Source: Paenibacillus sp. FJAT-29882 (GTDB lineage: Bacteria; Bacillota; Bacilli; Bacillales; DSM-1321). From it: a stretch of 64,000 nt of DNA. The position numbers and the translations under genes are program-made. Where the stretch lies: the NCBI RefSeq assembly GCF_001510645.1, contig NZ_LMVB01000001.1, forward strand, positions 2,304,981-2,368,980, given 5' to 3'. This document shows, piece by piece, positions 18,991-32,900 of this stretch (positions are counted from its first letter, which is position 1; each line of letters opens with the position of its first letter). The notes under the pieces are model-generated. The model was not told the DNA's origin. It searched no databases and saw nothing but the letters and a program-made list of their open reading frames with translations.

Positions 18991-19490
18991 ATGTTCTTGT
19001 TTCTTATTATGAAGGATAACATAAAGTGAAACTTCAATCAGTGAGGATTTTCTTCATTCCCCACTGATTGTTAGTCCCGTTCTAGTGTCGCTAATATCTC
19101 CGCTCCGCTACGATAAAGCGACTCTACGAACCCGATTCAATGAATCACAGACTAAGTGCGCCACGTCCTGTGGGCCTCAACTAAACCTTTGAAAAGCACA
19201 AGGGTAAGTTTCACTGTATCTCACCTATCAGGCTTTTACGGGCAGTTATCCCCCACCCTACGATCCTTGATTCCTCTAAGCCTTGAGGTGGGGATTTTAC
19301 TGCCTGGTAATGCGGGATAAAAAGCGCAAGCACCTTGATTTTAGGCTGAACACCATAACGGGTCATACCTTATGTGTTCACTATAGTGACTAAAAATCAT
19401 ACATAAGTCAAAATGATACAAAAGAAGTTTTCTTATGCGTTATACATTACTTGACTAGTGACGGACTACTTAAATTGAATAAAAATGCAA
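18991..19490. other. rpoZ-coaBC intergenic region
   Basis: About 620 bp separate rpoZ and coaBC. This part is mostly taken up by a composite of repeat family B (19019-19322), with a spacer after it in which I see no gene or clear promoter. Confidence 0.6.
19019..19322. repeat. Dispersed repeat family B, long composite copy
   Basis: Starts ATAAAGTGAAACTTCAATCA and contains an inverted AGTGAAAC motif (GTTTCACT near 19210), then a CCCCCACC...GGTGGGG hairpin and the family tail TTACTGCC-TGGTAATGCGGGATAAA. The first 200 bp form an inverted repeat on their own, so this looks like one copy inserted in or joined to another. Confidence 0.65.
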
Positions 19491-19492
19491 GA

Positions 19493-19552
19493 AAGGGCCG
19501 GACTTCCCAATCAATAGCTTCGTCTGCTATTGTTCTTTAGAAAGTCTGACCC
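19493..19552 (-). terminator. Long-hairpin terminator downstream of rpoZ
   Basis: On the minus strand GGGTCAGACTTTC pairs with GGAAGTCCGGCCC, with an inner AATAGC/GCTATT stem, followed by TTTCTTGC and a later T run. The GTCAGAC arm recurs in other hairpins of the window. Confidence 0.6.
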
Positions 19553-19611
19553 TTGTCTGTCAATAGTTACTGTCCAGCCAAAAGCTGTTTTTGCTTTCGT
19601 ACAATTAATAC

Positions 19612-19818
19612 TTACTTTTCTTCATATTGGTTATCATACGTTAAATTACCTGAATGAATTTCTTCTAGAGCACGACCTACTGATTTATAAGACACAGGCT
19701 TTTCGATTTTGCAGTCATTTTTAATTTGCATTTGTCTTGCACGTTTAGCTGCAACAGATACAAGTGAGTATTTAGAATCAATTTTCAGCAATAATGAATC
19801 GATAGATGGATATAACAT
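19612..19818 (-). CDS. rpoZ: RNA polymerase omega subunit
   Basis: The 68-residue omega subunit helps assemble and stabilise RNA polymerase. The Bacillus-type sequence is clear ([20 protein letters not shown], then [12 protein letters not shown], the conserved helix that clamps beta-prime). Length is normal. It starts 3 bases after gmk, and in this operon RpoZ and Gmk meet in ppGpp biology, since both are known or suspected ppGpp targets in some bacteria (inference). A terminator follows about 60 bp downstream. Confidence 0.97.
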   Translation of the reverse strand: MLYPSIDSLLLKIDSKYSLVSVAAKRARQMQIKNDCKIEKPVSYKSVGRALEEIHSGNLTYDNQYEEK

Positions 19819-19821
19819 AAT

Positions 19822-20445
<624 letters not shown>

Positions 20446-20709
20446 TTACCCCTCTTCTACACTTTCATCCCGGTCATGAAGACGGGCTGCAACCGTTTCA
20501 GGCTGGACGGCGGATAAAATGACATGATCGCTGTCTGTAATGATTACCGCCCTCGTTCTTCTACCGTAAGTTGCATCTATTAATGAACTGCGATCACGTG
20601 CATCTTGGATGATTCGTTTGATCGGAGCCGATTCTGGACTCACGATTGATACAATACGATTGGCCGAAACAATATTTCCAAAACCAATATTTATGAGCTT
20701 AATAGACAT
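20446..20709 (-). CDS. remA: Biofilm matrix regulator RemA
   Basis: An 87-residue DNA-binding protein that activates matrix operons (eps, tapA) and osmoprotection genes in B. subtilis. The family signature is complete: [19 protein letters not shown] (about 5-23), then [20 protein letters not shown] and [16 protein letters not shown]. Length is normal. Its presence suggests this organism can regulate biofilm matrix by the same route, though no matrix operon is in the window. It lies 9 bases before gmk. Confidence 0.96.
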   Translation of the reverse strand: MSIKLINIGFGNIVSANRIVSIVSPESAPIKRIIQDARDRSSLIDATYGRRTRAVIITDSDHVILSAVQPETVAARLHDRDESVEEG

Positions 20710-20762
20710 TTTCGTCCCCCATCCATATCTAGTGTCGCCTCAATCAAAAGAACATAAACAGA

Positions 20763-21638
20763 CTACTCGATATTTTGAACTTGTTCTTTCATTTTTTCAA
20801 GTAAACTTTTCATTTCGACTACATTCTTTGTTATTATTGAATCATTTGCCTTCGAACCTATCGTATTTACTTCGCGATTCATTTCCTGCACTAGAAAGTC
20901 AAGTTTTCGCCCGATAGGTTCTGTGTGCTCAAGTGTATCTAAAAATTGAAGTTTATGACTTTCAAGCCTAGTTAATTCTTCAGTAATATCGGCTTTATCA
21001 GCAAAAACGGCGACTTCAGTCAAGAGTCTACTTTCTTCCACAAGCCCATTTGTAAAATCAGTCAGCTTTTGGGCAAGACGTTCTCGATACTGATCACCAA
21101 CAGAAGGTGCATACTGCTTTAATTCCGCAACGACAACTTGAAATTTTTCGAGTTGACCCTGCAAATCATTATACAGCTCTACCCCTTCCCGAAGCCTCAT
21201 TTCCTTAAGCTTTTCAAGTGCTTCCATAAAAGCGTCAAAGAGGACTTGCTCCATATCCTTATTTTCAGTAGGTTCCTCTTCGACAGACAATAGCTCTTCC
21301 AGTTGAAGTACATCATGAAGGGTTACAGATGTTTCCAGTTGATATTTTTCTTTCACTTTGTCCATCAATGAAAAAAATTGATCGGACAGCTCCCAATCTA
21401 ACTTAATTTTTTTAGAAACAAGTCCTTCACCCTCAACGGTGATGAATATTTCTGCACGACCTCTTCTTATGTATTCATTCGCTTTTTTCTTTAATTTGTC
21501 TTCAAGGACTAGAAGCTGACGAGGTAGGCGAATCACGAATTCACAAAAACGATGGTTAACGGTCTTCATTTCTACCGTGACCTTGATTTTATCTTGTTCA
21601 GCTTTACCTCTTCCATAACCGGTCATACTAACTACCAT
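20763..21638 (-). CDS. yloC: YicC/YloC family endoribonuclease-like protein
   Basis: The 291-residue YicC family protein. Members from E. coli and B. subtilis have been described as endoribonucleases; the exact role here is inferred. The N-terminal domain opens SMTGYGRGKAE and has VNHRFCE (about 26-34); the C-terminal DUF1732 domain has the highly conserved ELTRLESHKLQF and GRKLDFLVQEMNREVNTIGSK. The coiled-coil middle is rich in Lys and Glu. It precedes remA by 53 bp. The ATG follows AGGAAGTG. Confidence 0.93.
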   Translation of the reverse strand: MVVSMTGYGRGKAEQDKIKVTVEMKTVNHRFCEFVIRLPRQLLVLEDKLKKKANEYIRRGRAEIFITVEGEGLVSKKIKLDWELSDQFFSLMDKVKEKYQLETSVTLHDVLQLEELLSVEEEPTENKDMEQVLFDAFMEALEKLKEMRLREGVELYNDLQGQLEKFQVVVAELKQYAPSVGDQYRERLAQKLTDFTNGLVEESRLLTEVAVFADKADITEELTRLESHKLQFLDTLEHTEPIGRKLDFLVQEMNREVNTIGSKANDSIITKNVVEMKSLLEKMKEQVQNIE

Positions 21639-21749
21639 AGCATCACTTCCTACTTAACAAAATGATAGATGAAAACAATCGAAGGAACCGCCATTGGCCG
21701 ATGTTGAACAGTTCAATATATACGTCAAAATAAGATTAGTCATACTTAA

Positions 21750-21830
21750 TATAGAGGTTGTTAAAAAAGTCCGGTAAAAAAGCTTGCGAACTTCTCGGCT
21801 CTTTTTATCCTCCTTTTTAAACACGCACTT
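21750..21830. repeat. Dispersed MITE-like repeat, family A, copy 3 (short form)
   Basis: About 80 bp: TAGAGGTTGTTAAAAAAG joined directly through AAAAAAGCTTGCGAA to CTTCTCGGCTC and the right end. It lacks the middle part found in copy 1, with the same junction as copy 7. It is almost a bare pair of terminal inverted repeats. Confidence 0.8.
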
Positions 21831-21878
21831 ATACCTGTATATGTAATTTGGTATGTCGTCATATAATCTACCCAAATA

Positions 21879-21912
21879 AAAAGGTAATAGAGACAATCTC
21901 TACTACCTTAAA
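21879..21912 (-). terminator. Terminator of the calcium ATPase gene
   Basis: A 13-bp stem on the minus strand (AAGGTAGTAGAGA, TTG loop, TCTCTATTACCTT) runs into TTTTTA. It lies about 240 bp past the ATPase stop, before yloC. Confidence 0.8.
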
Positions 21913-22054
21913 AATTATATCATAGTTTACCCCCATTTAACAGGCTGTAATACCATTCACTTCAATTTTTATGAGCAGATCAAAGAGTAGTTTGTGAAGA
22001 ATAACAGCTTAGAAAACCCCGAAATTAATGATCACAGACTAAAAAATATAGCCT

Positions 22055-22090
22055 CATGTCTATGTCTATGTCTATGTCTATGTCTATGTG
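22055..22090. repeat. Hexanucleotide tandem repeat (TATGTC), about six units
   Basis: One variant unit CATGTC, four exact TATGTC units and a last TATGTG. It lies about 60 bp downstream of the calcium ATPase stop codon, outside any real gene. Confidence 0.9.
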
Positions 22091-22150
22091 ACTCACATCG
22101 TGTAGGCCTTAGCTCTCCAGAGGAAGCTGTCCTCTGATGGAAGATTCCCT

Positions 22151-24829
22151 TTACTTTGTTTTTCTTACTAAAAACGTTCCAGCAAGCAAAAAAGTTGGAA
22201 TTGATGCCATACCTATTACTAGTAGCCAATCACGCATAGCAATCGGCACTGTATGAAAAATCGGTTGAAACGGTGGATAATAGATTACAACGAGCAATAG
22301 CAGTAGAGATGAGATTACTGCACCAATCAAATATTTATTACCAAAGGGATTTCTCGAAAAAATAGATTTTTCACTACGGCAATCAAATACATGAATTAAC
22401 TGCGCCAAAACTAATGTTGCAAAAGCAATCGTTTGTGCATAAACGAGGTTGTCTGGATTGTTTTTATACACCACAATGAAAGCAATTAATGTTGCTAGCC
22501 CGATTAGAATCCCGCGTGAAATAATTTTCCACCCTAAGCCCCTTGCAAAAACGCCTTCATTTGGATGACGTGGCTTACGTTTCATTAAATCTCCCTCTGC
22601 TTTGTCCAGCCCTAAAGCCATAGCCGGCAACCCATCTGTTACAAGGTTTACCCAAAGAATTTGGATTGGGACAAGAGGTAGCGGCAATGCCATTAGCATC
22701 GCAAAAAACATAACCATTATTTCGCCAACGTTGGAAGCAAGCAAGTACCTAATGAATTTTCGGATGTTTTCATAAATATTTCGCCCTTCAGCAATGGCAG
22801 CTTTAATGGAAGCAAAATTATCGTCAAGCAGAATCAAAGATGAAGCTTCTTTTGCTACATCGGTTCCGGTAATCCCCATGGCAATCCCAATATCTGCGGT
22901 TTTAATGGCTGGTGCATCATTTACACCATCACCAGTCATTGCCACAATATGCCCTTTATTCTGAAATGCTTTGACAATCTTCAACTTATCTTCAGGTGAT
23001 ACACGAGCGAACACAGCCACATCTTCAACAACATCTTCTAGATCGCCCGTTGACATTTCTGCCAACTGCTTCCCTTCAATCACCTTTTCTTTTCCTCGTA
23101 AAATTCCTAATTGACTGGCAATGGCTTTTGCCGTTTGTGCATGGTCACCTGTAATCATTACCGTTTTTATCCCTGCTTCTCTACTTTCTTTAACTGCAAG
23201 CCCAACTTCAGGTCTTGGAGGATCTATCATACCTTGTAAACCTATAAAGACTAAATTTCTTTCAGCTTCTGCTTCATCCAGCAGAATGGTCCCTGGTGAT
23301 AATGGTTTAAAGCCAATCGCAATGGTCCGCAATGCTTGACTTGCCAAATCATTAATCGCTTCTTGTACATGTTGGATATTTTCTTTCGAAAGGAATTGTG
23401 ATTTCTGTGACCATAGAATCGAATCACAACGAGAGATCAGTACATCAGGAGCTCCTTTTACTACAACAAATTGCTTGCCATTCTCGTCTTTAACAACGAC
23501 GCTCATCATCTTTCTTGTTGAGTCAAATGGAAATTCCTTCACAATCGTAAAATTATTCATGATCGATTCACGGGTTAATCCTGCTTTCATAGCACTTACA
23601 AGCAAGGCGCCTTCTGTTGGATCTCCATCTACTACATACTTACTATCTTTTACTACCAAATTGGCATGATTACAAAGGAGCCCAAATGTAAGCACCTGGT
23701 GCAGTGATTTATCTGATTTTGGAACTACTTTCTTCTCTCCATCATAGAATTCGCCATCAGGCTGATACCCAGTTCCTGATACATTCCATGTTTTACCACC
23801 GCTCCAAAGATGAGTAACCGTCATTTTATTTTGCGTCATCGTTCCTGTTTTGTCGGAGCAAATGACCGAAGCACACCCTAAAGTTTCAACGGCAGGTAGT
23901 TTTCTGACAATCGCATTCTTTCGAATCATTCGCTGCACACCAAGTGATAATGCAACCGTAACAATTGCGGGCAAACCTTCTGGTATCGCAGCCACCGCAA
24001 GGGAAACCCCCGACAAGAACATCGTATAAAGATCATTCCCCTGTAATATCCCTGTCACCACAACCACAAAAGTTAATAAAAGTGCGGTGAAAATAAGGAT
24101 TTTACCTAACTGCTCCAGCCTGCGCTGCAACGGTGTGATCTGCGTTTCTGCGGATTGGAGTAAGTCGGCTATTTTCCCCATTGCCGTTTCCATTCCCTTT
24201 GCAATGACTACCCCTGTTCCACTTCCTCGAGTCACCATCGTTCCCATAAATGCATAGTTAGCCTCGTCACCGATACTTTCAACTTCATATTGAATTGCTT
24301 CACTCAGCTTTGCTACAGGAACAGATTCTCCAGTAAGCGCGGATTCCTCAATTTCTAAAGATGCTGATTCTATAATTCTTAAATCGGCACCTATCCTGTC
24401 GCCACTCGTAAACTTCAAAATGTCACCTACGACAACTTCTCGGGATGGTACCCTTTTCCATTCACTATTTCTAAGCACTTGTACTTGTGGTGCAGCCATC
24501 TGCTTTAATGCTTCGAGAGATTTCTCTGCTTTCCGCTCCTGAAAAAATCCTAAAAAACCATTCACTAAAATGATGGCAATGATCGCGATAGCATCGATGT
24601 ATTCTCCAAGAATCCCTGAGATTAAGGTCGCAGCAAGTAGAACGATAACCATAAAATCCTTAAACTGTGCAAAGAATAACAGGATAGCTGACTGCTTTTC
24701 TCCTTCTTGAAGTTCATTATAGCCCTTCAATTGCTGCCTTTTATTCACCTCTGCCTCTTCCAATCCAAGCCGGACGCTTGTTTCTAAGGCCATCTCTATT
24801 TGTTGCGTATCCATTTCCCTGAACTTCAT
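22151..24829 (-). CDS. yloB: P-type calcium-transporting ATPase YloB
   Basis: An 892-residue P2A-type pump, similar to eukaryotic SERCA, that exports calcium. It has the N-terminal cation ATPase segment, about ten membrane helices, the phosphorylation motif CSDKTGTMTQNKMT (about 330), TGES in the actuator domain, MTGDGVNDAPA in the hinge, and calcium-site residues in PEGLPAIV (helix 4) and WVNLVTDGLPAMALG (helix 6). B. subtilis YloB is linked to calcium handling during sporulation. It diverges from rqcH and ends with its own terminator. Confidence 0.95.
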   Translation of the reverse strand: MKFREMDTQQIEMALETSVRLGLEEAEVNKRQQLKGYNELQEGEKQSAILLFFAQFKDFMVIVLLAATLISGILGEYIDAIAIIAIILVNGFLGFFQERKAEKSLEALKQMAAPQVQVLRNSEWKRVPSREVVVGDILKFTSGDRIGADLRIIESASLEIEESALTGESVPVAKLSEAIQYEVESIGDEANYAFMGTMVTRGSGTGVVIAKGMETAMGKIADLLQSAETQITPLQRRLEQLGKILIFTALLLTFVVVVTGILQGNDLYTMFLSGVSLAVAAIPEGLPAIVTVALSLGVQRMIRKNAIVRKLPAVETLGCASVICSDKTGTMTQNKMTVTHLWSGGKTWNVSGTGYQPDGEFYDGEKKVVPKSDKSLHQVLTFGLLCNHANLVVKDSKYVVDGDPTEGALLVSAMKAGLTRESIMNNFTIVKEFPFDSTRKMMSVVVKDENGKQFVVVKGAPDVLISRCDSILWSQKSQFLSKENIQHVQEAINDLASQALRTIAIGFKPLSPGTILLDEAEAERNLVFIGLQGMIDPPRPEVGLAVKESREAGIKTVMITGDHAQTAKAIASQLGILRGKEKVIEGKQLAEMSTGDLEDVVEDVAVFARVSPEDKLKIVKAFQNKGHIVAMTGDGVNDAPAIKTADIGIAMGITGTDVAKEASSLILLDDNFASIKAAIAEGRNIYENIRKFIRYLLASNVGEIMVMFFAMLMALPLPLVPIQILWVNLVTDGLPAMALGLDKAEGDLMKRKPRHPNEGVFARGLGWKIISRGILIGLATLIAFIVVYKNNPDNLVYAQTIAFATLVLAQLIHVFDCRSEKSIFSRNPFGNKYLIGAVISSLLLLLVVIYYPPFQPIFHTVPIAMRDWLLVIGMASIPTFLLAGTFLVRKTK

Positions 24830-24979
24830 TACATATCACACATCCTCCACATAGAATGAATCCAACCCTGCCCAGACAATGTAGATTAATTTTACTTTCC
24901 AGCTTCTTGCTGTAACCAAATTCAGCTATCTTTTAAGCTTTGAATAATATCTCCTTAAACTTGTCTTAATCCATGTTTA

Positions 24980-25008
24980 TTCAGACTCGTCCTAAAACAT
25001 GCTATAAT
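24980..25008 (+). promoter_or_regulatory. Candidate sigma-A promoter of rqcH
   Basis: TTCAGA (24980-24985), a 17-bp spacer and a perfect TATAAT (25003-25008) with an extended TGC just before it. The weak -35 is balanced by the extended -10. Confidence 0.6.
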
Positions 25009-25039
25009 TACGAAAAGTAGGTAGATACCCATAACGAAT

Positions 25040-25122
25040 GGGTCTGACCCCGCAATTATTGTACATAGATTACATCTAGTGTAATAGCCATGTATATTGC
25101 GGATTAGTGCGAGGTCAGACCC
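25040..25122 (+). repeat. Long inverted repeat with GGGTCTGACC arms in the rqcH leader
   Basis: GGGTCTGACC (25040-25049) pairs with GGTCAGACCC (25113-25122). Inside, CCGCAATTATTGTACAT pairs with ATGTATATTGCGG and ATTACA with TGTAAT. TTTT follows, so it could terminate transcription before rqcH (attenuation) or be a mobile hairpin. It lies between the promoter and the start codon. Confidence 0.75.
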
Positions 25123-25168
25123 TTTTAAGACAGGTAAAAAAAAATTAAAATAAAGGAAGTATATACAT

Positions 25169-26884
25169 ATGTCTTTTGACGGATTATTTACAAAAGCAAT
25201 GACAGAAGAAATATTTTCGCAATTGAACAGTGGGAGAATCAGTAAAATTCATCAGCCTTATAAAAATGAACTCATCCTAATCATTCGTGCGGGTGGGAAA
25301 AATCATAAACTCTTATTATCAGCACACCCAAGTTATGCACGATTTCAAATTACAGAAGAAACCTACGAAAATCCAAAAGAGCCACCGATGTTTTGCATGT
25401 TACTGCGTAAACATTTAGAAGGCTATACAATTGAAAACATTTACCAAGAAGGCCTCGATCGGATGCTAATGATTGAAATAAAAGGGAGAAACGAGCTCGG
25501 GGACCTGTCACAAAAACTATTAATTGTGGAAATCATGGGGCGCCATAGTAATATTATCTTGGTCGATAAGGAAAAGAACACGATTCTAGATAGCATTAAG
25601 CATGTTTCATATGCGGTAAATAGTCACCGGGCTATCTTGCCTGGACAAACCTATATTGCACCACCAGCTCAGGAAAAAATGAATCCCTTCACCGCAACTG
25701 AAGATGATGTGTTAAAAGCAATTGATTTTAATGCAGGTAAAGTGGATAAACAAATAGTGGCCAGTTTCGCTGGTGTCTCCCCACTATTTGCGAAAGAAGT
25801 GATTCATACAGCCGGACTAGTAAACCGGGCTACACTTCCCACCGCTTTTTTATCGTTAATCAAGAAACTTGCGAACCGTGAATATTCACCTAGTATTGTG
25901 AATTCTGATGAAAAAGAATCATTCTATATGATAGAACTACAACATATTCAAGGCGAAGGACGTTCTTTTGCAACCTTAAGCGAGATGCTAGATCGCTATT
26001 ATTTTGGCAAGGCCATAAGAGATCGTGTGAAACAGCAAGGCAATGATCTAGAACGATTTATTTCGAATGAATTGGAAAAAAACAAAAAGAAAATTGGTAA
26101 GCTTGAAAGAACATTGCAAGAAAGCGAGCGTGGAGAAGAATATCAACTGTTCGGTGAGCTGTTAACCGCAAATCTCTATCAAATGAAACGTGGCATGAAA
26201 GAAATTGAAGTCATCAATTATTACGAAGAAGATGGCCGAACTGTTACCATTAATCTGAATCCGCAAAAGACACCAGCAGAAAATGCACAGAAGTATTTCT
26301 CGAAATATCAGAAAGCGAAAAACGCTGTTGTATTTGTTCAAGAACAAATTGAGAAAGCGGAAGCTGAGGTTGCCTATTTCGATCGTTTACATCAGCAGCT
26401 ACAATCCGCGTCACCAAAAGATATTGAGGAAATACGTGAAGAGCTACAAGAAGAAGGTTATATAAAAAAGAAACAAAAAAAAGGCATGAAAAAGCCTGCA
26501 AATGCAAAACCTGTGCTTGAACAATATTATTCGAGCGATGGCACACAAATCTTTGTAGGTAAAAATAATAAACAAAATGAGTACTTAACGAATAAATTTG
26601 CACGTCGTGATGAAATCTGGCTTCATACTAAGGATATTCCTGGCTCCCATGTCATCATCCGTAGCGAAGATCCAAGCAGTGAAACGATCAAAGAAGCTGC
26701 AGGATTGGCGGCTTACTTCAGTAAAGCGCAAACGTCCAGTTCAGTACCGGTCGATTTCACAAAAGTACGCCATGTAAAAAAACCGAATGGTTCAAAACCT
26801 GGATTTGTTATATACGATAACCAACAAACGGTTTATGTGACGCCTAGCCCAGATCAAGTCATTAATATGAAAGAAGAGAAATGA
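25169..26884 (+). CDS. rqcH: Ribosome quality control factor RqcH (NFACT family, FbpA/YloA)
   Basis: Binds stalled 50S-peptidyl-tRNA complexes and adds C-terminal alanine tails that mark the peptide for ClpXP. The 571-residue product has the NFACT-N domain with the tRNA-binding pair D97/R98 exactly placed, a helix-hairpin-helix segment, a long coiled coil (about 285-430), and the NFACT-R domain ([15 protein letters not shown] near 488). The family has also been called fibronectin-binding protein, which is less likely to be its main role. It is the only large gene on the plus strand, with its own promoter and terminator. Confidence 0.96.
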   Translation: MSFDGLFTKAMTEEIFSQLNSGRISKIHQPYKNELILIIRAGGKNHKLLLSAHPSYARFQITEETYENPKEPPMFCMLLRKHLEGYTIENIYQEGLDRMLMIEIKGRNELGDLSQKLLIVEIMGRHSNIILVDKEKNTILDSIKHVSYAVNSHRAILPGQTYIAPPAQEKMNPFTATEDDVLKAIDFNAGKVDKQIVASFAGVSPLFAKEVIHTAGLVNRATLPTAFLSLIKKLANREYSPSIVNSDEKESFYMIELQHIQGEGRSFATLSEMLDRYYFGKAIRDRVKQQGNDLERFISNELEKNKKKIGKLERTLQESERGEEYQLFGELLTANLYQMKRGMKEIEVINYYEEDGRTVTINLNPQKTPAENAQKYFSKYQKAKNAVVFVQEQIEKAEAEVAYFDRLHQQLQSASPKDIEEIREELQEEGYIKKKQKKGMKKPANAKPVLEQYYSSDGTQIFVGKNNKQNEYLTNKFARRDEIWLHTKDIPGSHVIIRSEDPSSETIKEAAGLAAYFSKAQTSSSVPVDFTKVRHVKKPNGSKPGFVIYDNQQTVYVTPSPDQVINMKEEK

Positions 26885-26895
26885 ATATAAATTTC

Positions 26896-26930
26896 ACCCC
26901 CGCACACTTGTTGTATGCGGGGGTATTTTA
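26896..26930 (+). terminator. Rho-independent terminator of rqcH
   Basis: ACCCCCGCA and TGCGGGGGT form a perfect 9-bp stem with an 11-base loop, followed by ATTTTA. It lies between rqcH and the convergent pyrE and may work for both. Confidence 0.85.
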
Positions 26931-26936
26931 AATCAG

Positions 26937-27561
26937 TTATACGGTCATCCACGCTGTATCCGTAGGGTTTACTCTCCAATTGTTCAATTTCTCAATATCT
27001 TCTTCTAAAATATACCCTTCACGGCTCGCAACTTGGATTAAGCTAGCATAATCACTTAGTGAATAAGATCGTATATTAGCTGTTTCGAGTTGTTTTCTTC
27101 CTTCCTCTAATCCATATGTAAAGATCGATACAACCCCTAATACATCGCAACCAGCTTCACGAAGAGCCTGTACGGAATCAATCACACTTCCTCCCGTTGA
27201 AATAAGATCTTCAATGACAATAACTTTATTACCCGGCCCTACTTTTCCTTCTACTTGATTGCCTTTACCATGGCCTTTTGGTTTAGAACGTACATAGCAC
27301 ATCGGCAGATTCATATTTTCACTTACCCAAGCAGCATGGGCAATCGCTCCTGTCGCTGTCCCAGCAATAATTTCGGTATCAGGAAAATGTTCTTCAATTA
27401 ATGTTTGCAAACCAGTCGCGATTTGTCTGCGAACATCAGGATAAGAGAGGGTTAATCTGTTATCACAATAAATAGGGGATTTAATACCAGAGGACCATGT
27501 GAATGGGTCATTCGGTTGTAAGAATACGGCTTTAATTTTTAATAATTGTTCTGCAATTTGT

Positions 27562-27572
<11 letters not shown>
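26937..27572 (-). CDS. pyrE: Orotate phosphoribosyltransferase
   Basis: Joins orotate to PRPP to make OMP. The 211-residue enzyme has the PRPP-binding motif [13 protein letters not shown] (about 119-131), the [17 protein letters not shown] catalytic loop and PIYCDNR near the front. I chose ATG 27572, which has GGGAGGG upstream and matches B. subtilis PyrE; the frame is open 18 codons further but only inside pyrF. It overlaps pyrF by 11 bases and is the last gene of the pyrimidine operon. Confidence 0.96.
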
Positions 27573-29972
<2,400 letters not shown>

Positions 29973-29976
<4 letters not shown>

Positions 29977-32900
29977 GTATAGATGACCTCCCGACTCTGA
30001 GATGCATGTTCCATTGGCTCTGCTGTGAAATTCATCGACTCAATTACCCTAAGAATCGCTTCAGCTGTATCAAGTGATGTTAGACAAGGGATATTATTTT
30101 CAACGGATTCGCGGCGAATCCGGAAACCGTCACGCTCAGGCTGTTTCCCTTTCGTTAATGTATTCACAACAAGCTGTGCTTCACCCATTCTAATTACATC
30201 TAGAACATTTTTATGCTCAGAGCCGATTTTATCAACGATTGATACTGGAATGTTTTCATTTTTCAGCATGGCTGCGGTACCGCTTGTTGCAATCAGGTTG
30301 TAACCAATTGCATGAAAGCGCCTTGCAAGCTGTAACACTTCTTGTTTATCTTTGTCAGCCACTGTCAACAAGACTGACCCATGTTCCCTAACTTCCATAC
30401 CAGATGCAACAAGCCCTTTATACAACGCTTTTTCCAATGTGACGTCCTTACCCATTACTTCACCTGTAGATTTCATTTCAGGTCCTAAAGTAATATCAAC
30501 TCTTTTCAATTTCGCAAAAGAGAACACAGGTACTTTTACATAGACACCTTTCTTCTCGGGCACAAGTCCATTGCTAAACCCTAGTTCCTCTAATGTCTTA
30601 CCAAGAATGACCTTCGTGGCAAGATTAGCCATTGGAATATTCGTGATTTTACTTAAAAACGGAACTGTACGACTAGATCGAGGGTTTACTTCAATTACAT
30701 ATACCTCATCTTTACTGATGACATATTGAATATTAAGTAAGCCGATGATATTGAGTCCTTTTGCTAATTTCTCCGTATATTCTACGATTTTCTCCATTTG
30801 CAAAGTGGTAATATTTTGCGGAGGATAGACGGCAATAGAGTCGCCTGAATGGACGCCAGCACGCTCGATATGTTCCATTATTCCCGGAATAACAACTGTA
30901 TTCCCATCCGAAATAGCATCTACTTCAATTTCTTTTCCTGTTAAATAACGGTCAATTAGGACAGGTTGTTCCGGATTAATTTTCACTGCATGTTTCATAT
31001 AGTGCAGAAGTTCTTCTTCTTTATCGACAATTTCCATCGCTCTACCACCAAGCACATAGGAAGGTCTGACTAATGTAGGATAGCCAATTTCTGTTGCGAT
31101 TTTGACTGCTTCTTCAACCGAAAAGGCTGTTTTTCCTTTTGGCTGCGGGATCGCCATTTCTGATAATGCATGTTCGAACTTATCTCTATTCTCTGCCCGA
31201 TCCAAATCTTCAAGTGATGTACCAAGGATCGTCACTCCATGTTCCGCTAATTGTGCAGCAAGATTGATCGCCGTTTGCCCACCAAATTGAACGATAACCC
31301 CAATCGGCTTTTCAAGATCAATCACATGCATAACATCTTCAATGGTTAACGGTTCAAAATACAATTTGTCAGATATACTGAAATCAGTTGATACAGTTTC
31401 TGGATTATTATTGATGATAATGGCTTCATACCCTGCTTCTTTTATCGCCCAAACGGAATGAACGGTCGCATAATCAAACTCTACGCCTTGACCGATGCGG
31501 ATTGGACCTGATCCAAGGACAACAACACTTTTCTTATCTGTCACTACTGACTCATTCTCATCCTCAAACGTACCATAAAAGTATGGTGTCTCTGACTCGA
31601 ATTCTGCTGCACATGTATCAACCATTTTGTATACCGGCATAATCCCTTTTTCTTTTCGCCACTTGTATACCGTTATTTCTTGTTCTTGCCAAAGAGATGC
31701 AATTTTTTTATCAGAAAAGCCCATTTGCTTACCCGTCAATAATACTTCTTCATCAAATGGATTCTGCTTTAATTCTTTTTCAAAATCAACGATGTTTTTT
31801 AATTTTTGTAAAAAGAATAAATCGATTTCGCTCCAATCATGAATCGTTTGGATCGTCACACCTCTACGTAAGGCTTCACCGATATAAAACAATCGTTCAT
31901 CACCAGCTTTTCGGATTCTCTTTTCGATTACAGCATCATCCGTATCTTCTTGTAGCTCTAAATGATGGAAGCCTGCTTCTAGTGAACGGACCGCTTTTAA
32001 GATTGACTCTTCAAATGTACGTCCGATTGCCATTACTTCGCCCGTTGCTTTCATTTGTGTTCCGAGATTCCGATTAGCTGATTCGAATTTATCGAATGGC
32101 CAGCGAGGAATTTTCGTTACGACATAATCCAGAGCTGGTTCAAAGCTTGCATATGTTTTACCTGTTACTGGGTTCATCATTTCATCTAGCGTTAACCCAA
32201 CGGCAATCTTTGCAGCTAGTTTAGCGATCGGATAGCCTGTTGCTTTTGATGCAAGTGCAGAAGAACGACTTACACGCGGATTCACTTCAATAACATAATA
32301 TTGATAGCTGTCTGGGTCAAGTGCAAGCTGGACATTGCATCCTCCTTCGATCTTCAGCGCTCTAATGATTTTCAATGATGTATTTCTAAGCATTTGATAT
32401 TCACGGTCACTTAATGTTTGGCTTGGCGCAGCTACGATCGAATCGCCTGTATGGACACCTACCGGATCGAAATTCTCCATATTACAGACAACAATTGCAT
32501 TGTCATTCGCATCACGCATTACTTCATATTCAATTTCTTTGAAGCCAGCGATACTTTTTTCTAACAAGCATTGAGTAACCGGACTGCTTTTTAGTCCTCC
32601 AGTTACAATTTCAAGTAATTCGTCTTCATCTGAACAAATCCCACCGCCTGTTCCACCTAATGTAAAGGCTGGGCGAACAATGACTGGGTAGCCTACTTGT
32701 TCTACGAATTGTTTTGCTTCTTCTAGGTTATGAATAATTTCACTGTCCGGTACAGGTTCGCCAAGTTCATTCATTAAGTTACGGAATAAATCTCGATCCT
32801 CCGCTTGTTGAATCGCAGATAGCTTTGTTCCAAGTATTTCAACGCCACATTCTTCTAGAATTCCAGCATTCGCAAGTTCTACTGCCATATTTAGTCCTGT

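Larger units (their letters stand above)
21639..22150. other. Calcium ATPase-yloC intergenic region
   Basis: A 512-bp gap with a short family A repeat (21750-21830), a clear terminator (21879-21912) and a hexamer tandem array (22055-22090). The stretch 21913-22054 shows nothing I can name. The AT-rich part near 21920 could hold the yloC promoter, but I cannot pick one. Confidence 0.6.
24830..25168. other. Divergent region between the calcium ATPase and rqcH
   Basis: A 339-bp region that holds the rqcH promoter and a long leader hairpin, listed separately. The ATPase promoter must also lie here, but I see no clear minus-strand -35/-10 pair. Confidence 0.6.

Noticed and set aside
22032-22229. 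A minus-strand frame with a run of alternating His-Arg
   Set aside because: It is a by-product of the TATGTC tandem repeat read in one frame and overlaps the real calcium ATPase 3' end. It has no ribosome binding site.
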